Assembly: GCA_000499405.2 (NCBI GenBank)
Contig: HG738138.1
Span: forward strand, 16,965,054 to 17,029,053
Source of the DNA: Onchocerca volvulus
Taxonomy: Eukaryota; Nematoda; Chromadorea; Rhabditida; Onchocercidae
Reading direction: 5' to 3'
DNA: 64,000 nucleotides
Shown: piece after piece, positions 40,501 to 51,509 of the stretch
How positions within the stretch are numbered: position 1 is the stretch's first letter
How the letters are laid out: the number at the start of each line of letters is the position of its first letter
Made by a program: the position numbers and the translations under genes
The notes under the pieces: generated by a model
What the model saw: only the letters and a program-made list of their open reading frames with translations
Database searches by the model: none
What the model was told of the DNA's origin: nothing

Positions 40501-43500
40501 AATTTTTCTAATTTTTGGAAAAATAATTATAAGAAGAAAAAGTAATTATGCTCCAGTTACAGGTTGTCCATGCCAATATACCCGATATGGATGCTGTCCA
40601 GACGGTGAAACAAGCGCCCTTGGACCAAAGAATGAAGGATGTGATGATTGCCAGTACTCGAAGTTTGCTTTTTTTTTTTTACTTTTCATCATTTTGCATA
40701 ATATTATAATCTTAAATATTATAAAGATAATGTTTATTAAGATATGGTTGTTGTCCTGATGGAGAAATTCGAGCAATCGGGCCTAATTATGCCGGATGTC
40801 CATCTACTACACCGCCACCCTTTATAATAGGCGGTTCTGTTGCGCCAGAAAAAATTAGTAATATTTGCATGACTTTTTGTGCTTTTTTAAAAAGTTTACT
40901 AATAAAATGACAAAAGAGTGATTAAATTTAGTAAAAATGAATTGTAGAATTCCTTTTTTATTTAAATTAATTTTTTCATTCACTTTATAAAATCAGTAAG
41001 ATATAAGGAAAGAAAATATTTTTTTTTAAAACTTGTTAACAAAATTTTCAGTTTCATGTTCGTTGTCACAGGATCAGGGTACAATATGTCATCCAGGCTA
41101 TAAACTACTGTGGTACTATGATACTGCAGAAGGTCGTTGTAAACAATTTTGGTATGGCGGTTGTGATGGTAATGATAATCGTTTTGCAACTAAGGAACAG
41201 TGCGAAACGATTTGCGTGAAACCACCAGCGACAGGTTTATTTATTCATTTACTTTCTTATTTTTCATTTTTTGTATTTTTACTGTTCATCCCTTCTTTCC
41301 TAAGTAACTAAATTGAATTGTTTAATTAATTTCATTTCAAACTGTTACTGTTTTTTAGGTCGTTGTTTCCTACCAAAAGTAGAAGGACCATTACGATGTA
41401 ATCAATTATCAGCCCGTTACTGGTATGATTACACAACCAAACAATGTGGTGCCTTTTGGTGGCGTGGTTGTTTGGGTAATGATAATAATTTTGAAACTTG
41501 GGAAGAATGTCAAAACTTTTGTTCTGATATTGGTCCATTCGAAAAGCCAACCGAAGTATCATCACAATTAAAGGTATATATTAACTTAATATGATAACCT
41601 TAGTTTGACTTTTATCAAATATCAAAGAAAAAAATGAATGTTTGAAAAAATTTTAAGAATGAATGATCGAATTTCAATTTAACAAATTAGGTCAATGAAA
41701 TTATGACAAGCGTATCACCATTCGAATATACACCTTTTGGTATTCCACAAGAATCCAGCGATGATGATGATACATTTATTGCAATTGAGCGAAAAACTTC
41801 ATCACGTGAACAGCCATTACCAGTATTCATTCCAAATGATCGACAGTTAGGCTTATCGGAAGAACCCATACAAGTACCATTACCGCAATCACACCAACCT
41901 TCATCATTACCTCAGAAACCACGTAAATTTTTAAATAATCCTTACTGATGTGTGCATATGTGTATGTATACTAATGTTAACCATTACCACAGCTATAGCA
42001 GACCTTCATCATTATCTCTTATTTCAAAAACCACGTAAATTTTTATTTCCAAAGTAATCTTTACTTGCGTATGCAGATTTGAGTATGTATACTGATAGTT
42101 TGACAAAGAAAGAATGTCCATTTGCAGTAACTGTTGAAGAAATATGTCAATCAACCGCTGATAGTGGACCATGTGGTAATTACGAAGATGTGTACTATTA
42201 TGATTCCTTCTCTGGCAGATGCTATCTATTCATTTATGGTGGATGTGGTGGTAATTTGAATAGATTTAAAACACGTGAAGAATGCGAAGCACGATGTTCA
42301 CATGTTAGAGCTAATAGAAGAAGCTGTAAGTTAATTAATTTCCACATGTTTTTTCTCCCTTCCTAAATGTAAATTAAAGAATTAAAAGTTAATTAATTGC
42401 AACTTTTTTTTTCTCTTTCAAGTTTACCTTCTTGAAAAAATAATTTTGATCAATTTATCATTGTAGAGAAAAAAAAGTGGATGTGCTGTCACTTTTTAGG
42501 CAACACGTGGCCGGGTACAATTAGTCTATATGAATAAAAATGTAAATGTTTGTCTGTTCAAAATTAAATTTTCTAAAGTTTTCACGGATTGCTTTGAAAT
42601 TTTGACACAATGTTGCATCGAATACGCGCATGTTTTTATGCATTTTCTATATACACACGTTGTTGTGGCTCAATCTGGTTGAGTGGGAAAGAAAGAAAAA
42701 AGAAAGCGCACGTTTCTAATATGTTTAATTTCACAATGTCTGCTTAAAAGAACCAAAGAAGTTCTTAGGATCTATCTTGACTCCAAATAATCGTCCAGCA
42801 AACTTTATAATAGAGTCTTTAGCTTCTCACTCATTAACTACTTTTCCTATTTTATCGTTATTTAGATTTTTTTTATTCGCTAAATTTTTTTTTCTGACTT
42901 TCTCAAGTACAGAAAGTAAAAACTGAAGGAAATTCTCTTCACTAAGTTGTTTTATATCTTTTGGTCCGACATTTTTAAATATAGCCTGATTTTGATCATT
43001 TTGATTTTTTTGTGGGTATGCAATTATTTTTCGTTGTTACATTATCTGTGTTGATATAGAGATTGATTGATTTGTTGACTCTGAAAAAACGCAACATAGA
43101 ATTGTCATGTGAGAAGCGATCCGTCTCTAGATCCAAACCGTACAGTTCTAAAGATTGGCACTGAGTTTTGCTGACGGTGATTGCAAACGTTAATCGAATT
43201 GGGAATTCAAATCTCTTAAACTGAAATGGCGTATGTGTTGGAATCATAGGAAAACAAGGAATGAGGACATCTTTATCTTTGAAAGGTCCAGTCAAGACTG
43301 TTGCTTCTACGACATTGCTCATCAATTTTTTTACTGCAAGCCACGTGCCGCTGCAAAGTTTCGGCTGATTGATATTTCGCAACATTATAAATGGTACGCG
43401 ATTTTCAATAGCAGTAAATGCGATGGCATTTCCTGACAGATCGAATGAATTCAAAAATTCTGTTGGATAAAGAACCGCTTCATCTGCTTCCAGAACAGTG

Positions 43501-46500
43501 TCAACGGACTTGTATGTGGTGCCTCGCTTTAAATGTTAGACTGAATAATATTGTTAAGTTCGTAGAGTCTTTGTTCTTGGCCGCAAAAATAGCTCATTCA
43601 TCAGCCAGTCGTGATTCTTATAATTGGTTTGAAATTGGGAAATAGTTTTTGACCCTTTTTTTTGATGTCACCAAATTACAGAAGTTATAAGGTAACGAAA
43701 TTCGTCATGAGGTCGGATCAACAACTGGGAACGGAATGGTACCTTTCCGCTCCCAATATCCAGCAATTGATGTGAGAGTATTCTCAACTGATCGATCATT
43801 CTGCAGCTGGACAGGCATATTTGCAGTTAATTTTAACGTCTTTACGTGTCGCCACAAAGTAGAGTATTTCAGGCAAGCATTTATTCCGTCCGCTGATGTC
43901 GGTCGAGAAATTACGGCAATGTTTGCCTGAAATCTTATGCAAGCAATATTAATGCGCTCTGAAACGGTATGATGTTTCCAAGCAGATTTTGCAATAATCA
44001 ATCAAGAACCTCGATTTTTTGCTTGTCATTGTGTATTTATCTCAAACATGTCCAAGCAAGTTTTGCTAAAGACTGCCACTAATATTTGTGGCACAAGTTT
44101 ACATTTCTGCAGTACTTTTCCCATGCCGGATGCTTATGTTTGGAAATGTTGCACGTGGGAGTTTCAATGAATTGCATGTTCAGTGGCAATTTCAAAGCGA
44201 AATGAGCAGTTCTTCTACTTGGTAGCAAAATTGCAGCTGTCCGGATGATGCAGGAATTAAGGCTATTTCATTTTGAGATCAAATTACTGCCAGAATCAAT
44301 CTAATTAATAACGTTTTACCAATTACTCCTGGCACATCTAAAAAGAAGATTTCTCCAATCCGTTATTGACAGTTTCATTATTTGACCGTAAGTACCTTTT
44401 TGTTCTAGCATTAGCTTAGGAATATTTGATTGCACATACAACAAAAGATCAGCTGCGTTTGTTTACGACGCAATTCTACATCGAACGAACAACAGATCGA
44501 TTCTGTGATGGGATTCTCAACTGACTGAGAACTTTGTTCGCGATTTTTAAGCGCAAATCTTCAATCATTGTCAACGCTTCGTTGTAAATTTTTGCTGTGA
44601 AATCCATGTTCATATTTGAATTTTCGTTGCGTATTCGACGGAGAATATCTTCAGCCATATATGATTTATATTTTTCCCATAATTGTGTTGGAGACGAAAG
44701 AGATCAGGCGGTCAATATGATTGCAAATAGTGTACGAATTTGATTTGGATGTGACGCGTTGCATGCATCATTAATGCATACATCCCAGTGTCGGTCGTTC
44801 TCCAATAAATTCAAAGCTTGACATACACTGCGGAAAGTGGCGTGTGAACCGCCGTTGACAATTCTCAATTGCTGGAAAAACGTTGGATCGGGCACATTTG
44901 CCAATAGCATGCGGAAAAAGAAGCGTTCATCTTAATTGGGATACAAGGTATACAGTCTGCCTATCGTACAATGCAATCGCCAAACTGTCCTCGAAATTGA
45001 CCTCTATCTGAACTTGAACCTGAATTGAACTCCTGCTGCTGTCAAACTGTGCGACTAAAATTGACTCAAGCTCCGATATCTTGACTTCTTAGATCCTTCA
45101 GGGCTCCAGCTCCTCCAACGTGTCGCCTTATGATTGGTTGACCTCATTTTGTTTCTCATTTTGTTTATCTGTGAATCGGAGCGTTTTGGCGGCAAACATG
45201 TTTATCCTTACAGCTTGTTGGTCCCTTTGAAACTATGTCGTGTTACTTGAACTGTAATATTCCTTGTGTCCCATGATTTTTCCTTTGTTGGGGAAATAGA
45301 TCTTAAGGATTAAATGAACAATACACAGTAAATAATAAAAGATAGTAATAGTAGTTTGAATGCCCACAACTTTGTCGTACTTTCCTTTTGTGACTGTCGT
45401 TCTTTTTTCGCTTCACCACTACTATTGCTCCTGTTGAACTGTCGCTCCTGCTGTCGAAACCGTCTTCGAAATTGAACTGGAATTGAACTGCCGTTAATAC
45501 TGATCCTGTTAATAGTATTGTTGAAGACACTGATATTGTAGACTGATCGAAGACACTCAACTGGTTAACTTGAAAAGCTACTTTTTATATGGATAATCCT
45601 TGGTATTAATAGTGGACGAAGGCTTATAACACATTAATCATACAAAAAGTGATTATCATGACGAAGGATAAGAGACGGATATTCTTGTTGAAAATTAATA
45701 AAACCAGCTGCTCTTATTTCCTCTCTTGACATGATCAAACAAACTTCTTCGTCAATTATCTCTTCAAAAATTCGACAAAGAGGCAATCCAAGACACAATA
45801 TAATATTAGAAGTCAGAAAGATAATACATAAATTGCTTGAACGAAACATTTCATTATAACTATCACGGAAATCCTCGACATTTCTGCGACGCTATTACGT
45901 TCCTCACAAAACAACAAATAAACGAAAAAGCATTACAGTGATGCATCCTCTACCTTACTAATCCTGCAACCAACCGGTACCTCCCAGCGTTCTGTCACCT
46001 GCTAGCAGTCTCTACCAGCGATACTGCGTCAGTAATAGCCTTCGTCTTAAGTGGTGGAACCATCGCTCATTCGAACAACGTGCAATTCACTCTCACTCCC
46101 TTTTATATGGAAATACCGAGCGTTGCACACTCAGAGCCACGTCCACTTTATTACACAAACGGTCAGTAGATTCAGTCCGCTCACTTACTTTTACTTGTCA
46201 CAGGTGAAGGAGAAAAAAAGTTACTAGATATCTTCATTACAGTAGAAATTATAAAATAGACAGATATAGCAACATAAAAAAAAGCGCCTTTTGGAATGCA
46301 ACATTGCATCAAAATTTAAAAGCAATCGGTGATGAACCTTCGGCGATTTAAGGGTTAGAGCAACGGACATTTACATTTTTATTTATATAGATAATAATTT
46401 ATAATAATGAAGACATATAGTAATTAGCAATACGACAGTAATTATAATAATTATAATTATTGTACTACAACCATAGTAGCTTTCTTAATTAATAATAGTA

Positions 46501-49500
46501 TAGTAATTATAATAAGCATGAATAAAACTGTAAAGTTTTGTTGAATAATTAATTGCTTATCACACTGATAACTAAATGTTACATATTATCAAATAATATT
46601 CATTATGAGATTGATGTCTGAGAAGTTTATGTGCAAAGAACAATTGTAATATTAATATCAGGAAGATAAACAAAAACAACCTGTCACGTCTATCACGTGT
46701 TCCGTGTATGTTATGGATTTTATTTTGACCAGAATTTTAAGCATGATCCTGAAAAGTTCGAATGATTGAATAAATTGACTAATTTCCCGATACTTTTTTT
46801 TATTAAAATTAGATTTGAAATGACAATCTAAAATTAGACAAATGGATAATGAAGTAATTCTCTGATGACAATAATAAATAACCAGATGTCAGTTTCAGCA
46901 AGCGGAATTCAACCACTTCCAGCAGTGCAACGGAACGAATTAATGCCCGTTATGTTACCTAAATCGGGATCATTTGGTGTCCCTGCGCTAGGTAAGTTTT
47001 GAAGATAGAAAAAGAAATGATATTTTGAAATCTTAATTAATTTATTCATCATTTATTCATTCATAATTTAATTCCTAATTTATACAAGGTCGATCACGTG
47101 ATGCATGCAATGAACGAATGGATGTTGGTCGATGTAATGGTGCTTTTCAAAGTTATTACTTTGAACGTGCAACCGGTACCTGTGAACCATTCCGTTATTC
47201 CGGTTGTGGTGGTAATGCTAATCGTTTTCAAACCAAAGAACAGTGTGAAGAATTATGCGTGAATCGTGTTTCCGGTGTAAAAACTACTGGGACTCTTCCG
47301 CCTTCTATTCCAGAATCAACATTCAAACATCTTCTACCAATATCAGATGATAAAAGTAATACCTATTTCTCGTTTTATTATTGCAGTTTCTGAAAGGAAA
47401 AAAAAATGAATCACTTATCCTCTGAATCTTCGGTGGAATCAAGGCAAATATTCCAGATATATCAAATTTAAATGCATTGTTTTTCTTCAGTTCCTCATAC
47501 ATCCGAATCAGTATCGAAATGTGAGCTTCCAAAAGATACTGGTCCATGTAATCGATTTGTCACTAAATGGTACTATAATAAAAATGATGGTACTTGCACA
47601 CGATTCCATTATGGTGGCTGCGATGGTACCGATAATCGTTTTGATAGCGAACAACAGTGCAAGAATGAATGCGGTAATTTTACTGGTTCGTTTTAATTTT
47701 ATTCATATATTATTATCTGATTAGAAATTGGTTTAATTTGGGAAATAAATAAACAATGCGTACTCAGTCAGTTTTGGAATATAAAGAATATAATGTTGCA
47801 AATAAAGTGATACAATACAATAAGAATAATAATACTTTTTATCAAATCATTTAATTCTTAATTTCGTTTTTTTCTTTCATTTTTTTTTTGTCGATTTATT
47901 TCCCAAAATATTCGGAAAAAGGTGGTAAGGAAGGAAAGAAGAAAAAATGATGTTTTCTAAAAATTTCTAGATCCATCTAATAAAAGAAGATAACGAAGGA
48001 AAGGAAGAAGTGATAAAGTTCCTAAAAACTTCTAGATCCATGCAAATTACCGAAAGTAAGCGGACCATGCTCTGGAAAACACAAACGATACTATTTCAAT
48101 CGAAATACAAGTCGATGTGAACGTTTTGAATATGGTGGATGTTTAGGCAATTCCAACAATTTCCTACAACTTGCTGATTGTGAAATGAAGTGTTTATCAT
48201 CCGAAGAACGTGAGTAATTAATATATCAATCATTTGTTCTATAATAATTTATATTGAAATGAAAAATGAAGATAAATTACGAACTTTGTTAATCATGCCA
48301 ACTATTCATTTCGCGATTAATTATCTTTATTGCAAATTTCGACTATATTTCAGTAGACAGCAGATGTTATGCTGCATAACTTATCAATTAATTACTTGTT
48401 TGTTAATTAAAATTGCGAATTTTTCTTAATGAAATATGAAGTTATCAAACAGTATACACAATTAAATTACATTGAATATGAAAATTATAGATGGATAAAT
48501 GCTATTAATGCATATCAATCTGATTTTGTCTGTATTTGTTGATGTATCCTGTTTGTTTCCATAACCTCTGATATATCAATGTCTTATCAGAGGCTTATTT
48601 TGTCGGTTTTTCTCCCTTTCATTCAGGAATTTTTGTCCTTCAAACACTTGAATTCCTGAAATTTGCCATCGAAATAATTTGAATCAACATTTATCAAATT
48701 ATTGATTTCATTATTCTTTTTTTTTTTTTTTTCTTCCTGTTATTTTGTTTGAAGATGGTCCCTCCATCAGTATATTCGTCAAAATCATTTTTCAACCTTT
48801 AAATTATCTTCTTTTCTTCTTGCTAATTAACACTTTTTATTCGAGAAAATATAAACTGATTTCTTGCTAATAAGATAATAAATTATTTTCTATTTGCTAA
48901 TTTAATGTTCACAAAGAAAATAAGGTGAAAAAGTGGATTTTTTCTGCGACTCTTTTAGATTTTCCAAGATTATAACTTTAACTATCTGGTTCTTTCAGGC
49001 TTTCCAAAATTTGACTTCTAATTTAACGATTTTTCTTTTCCTTTTCCTGCGTTCGTACCTTGTTATAATCCCAAGAAAATCAGAACGATTATGCAACTAT
49101 ATCCCATAAAGTTAATGTCTATTTTTGTTGTTTTTTACAAAAAAACTCTTTTCCCTTTTTTTTTTCTGCACATTTTCGATAAAAATCAGAATAATCGCTG
49201 TTTATCATCATGAAACATTTCGACAACTATCGGTAAATTTTCTTCCGTTTTTTCCGCATCTTTTAGCAATAATATGTGAAAGCTTCAATTTTGCTTAAAC
49301 TAGAACTTTCAATTAAATATTAATTCTTTTATTCTCCTTGCATGGTGTGTTTTTTGCATGTCATCATTCATTGTTTCTTATTATTATTTTTTTTTTTTAA
49401 TAAATTTCATTATTAGTTTTTAATAAAGAAAAAAAAAATTCTAATCATTTGAAATATTCATATTTTAACTTGTTTTGAAATTTATAACAAATTGAATTAA

Positions 49501-51458
49501 TCATTCTAATTTTTAGTTTATAAACTATCATTGCCAGCTATGTAATTAACATCAGATAAATTAATTAGATGTATTTGGTGATTAATATGTTGTGAATACA
49601 CTATTTCCAACAAGCAGTAATTTGGTTCATTAAATCGAATAAACAAATAATTGTAGTAATGAAAATTTTAATTATTTCGATTTGCTTGAAAATTTTAACG
49701 AAAATTAGAAATGTATTCAAAACTTGTCATACTTAATCACTCATTGAAATTATATTTGAGGATTACAGTCTTGTAAATTTATTGGAATGACAATAAAATA
49801 ATGTTCCGAGTATTTGTATTTAACTAATTTAACCATTTTTATAATCGAACCAGTATAATTATCTAATGTATAATAACATTTTGAAGTGATATTTAATAGC
49901 ATATGCATCCGATATTCAAATAACTCAATAATACTTGCTGCCATTAAATTAAATATCATTTGCAGATTTCAATTGGCAAAATTTGCTGGCAATACAACGA
50001 TGTTCACTACCGAAAAATGATGAATCATGCAGGTAACAAATATTCCCGGTTATTCACCATTAGTAATTTGAATGATTTGTATTTATTCGATTTCGTCAAG
50101 TTAATTAATAATTTTAGATCAGCAGCAAAAAGGTATTATTATGATGAATCAATTGGTGAATGTTTACCACTTTTTTATGGTAATTGTATCGGAAATGAAA
50201 ATGGTTTCGATAACATGAATGATTGCATCGGTAACTGTACTATACATTCAAATTTTCAGGTATCCTTTTTTATAAAAATTTACTTGATTTTTATAATATT
50301 ACAAATTTAATTTCCAGCTCATTTATTTGGAAATTTTTGCTATGGAAAATTAATGAAATGATCAATCTTATTTCAAACATACCGTAGCCATAATTTTATA
50401 AATTATCAGATAATTCAAATAAATGGTTACCAGTAAAGTACTATACACTATAATTAATTATGTAGAGGAAGCGAATGATGGTAATGACAATATTGAATGA
50501 TATGGAATAATTTGATGACAAAAATTTTGATAATAAGTACAGAGACCAATGAAGGAAAGTGAACGGAAAAAACGTGAAGTTAAGTGGAATGAAATTTCGA
50601 ATAATAAAACAACTAATTATTAAGTAGACATTAGTATATAATAAGTTGTAATATGTTTAACAGGATTTTGAAACAAATGCTATATCGATTGATGGACATA
50701 TTGATCATCGCTTCCAAAGCAATTTCCGACGAAATGCTTACGCTGCGCTTAATCTTCATGTTCAGAATGAAAACTATTTGGTGTTTCATTCACGTATAAA
50801 TTATTTTTATTCGTATAGTAATTTAGAAACAATATCCAATAATATTCGTATTTCATAAGAAGAATAACGCATTTTTCATCTTGTAGAATGATAATTTCGA
50901 GAAATTTTCAATATCTGCAATAAGCAATACTACCCCGATTACTACCTCGACAGCATCGATTATTCTTGCGGAATCTGATGTTTCTATTGATACAGCAGTA
51001 GTGAATAATATGCCTAGTCAAGAGAATAATGATAATGATGAAGAGGAAGAATTGTTAATGGTTGATAATATTCAAGGATTCGAGTCTTCTTTCTCTTTAC
51101 CAGGTGTTTTAATTCTTTATGGTAGATACTATGACATTGTTAAGTATAGAATTAAATGAATGCTAGTATTAATCAATGTATTTGTAATTACAGAGCTATG
51201 TTTACTACCGGAAGATATGGGACCCTGTTTTGGAGAAATTTTAAGATGGCGTTATAATTCTGAAACAAGTCGTTGTGAGACATTTATCTATACTGGTTGT
51301 GGACACAATGCGAATTATTTTACTTCTGAAGAAGCCTGTCTAAGAGCTTGTGGAGAATATAGAAATAGCGGTATTTGATACTTGAATATTTGAATAAAGT
51401 AGTGGAATCAGTATAATTTATTTAAGAATTTTATAGTTCATTCAATTTCAGTATTTTT

Positions 51459-51509
<51 letters not shown>

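Larger units (their letters stand above)
42500..46396 (-). mobile_element. Decayed Helitron-like element, helicase half (copy 1)
   Basis: The ends carry inverted sequences: TCTATATGAATAAAAATGTA from 42525, and its near-complement ending TTTATATAGATA at about 46393. A shared ~45-bp module lies just inside each. The minus strand encodes the C-terminal PIF1-type helicase part of a Helitron protein, broken by stops and frameshifts; the Rep part is missing. From about 45000 to 45250 a stretch resembling the 5' leader of copy 2 is present in the opposite orientation, so the copy is rearranged. It is antisense in papilin intron 25. Confidence 0.75.
42326..46898 (+). other. Papilin intron 25 with a transposon insertion
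   Basis: This 4.6-kb phase-1 intron lies between Kunitz 3 and the linker exon before Kunitz 4. Most of it (about 42.5-46.4 kb) is the Helitron-like element described separately. Host splice sites at both ends are intact (GTAAGT at 42326, TTTCAG at 46893-46898), so the gene should still be spliced. Confidence 0.8.

Noticed and set aside
45634..45849. 71-codon minus-strand frame beginning with a hydrophobic, signal-like segment
   Set aside because: Lies inside the rearranged Helitron copy, no match to any family I know, no neighbouring exon in phase. Could be chance.
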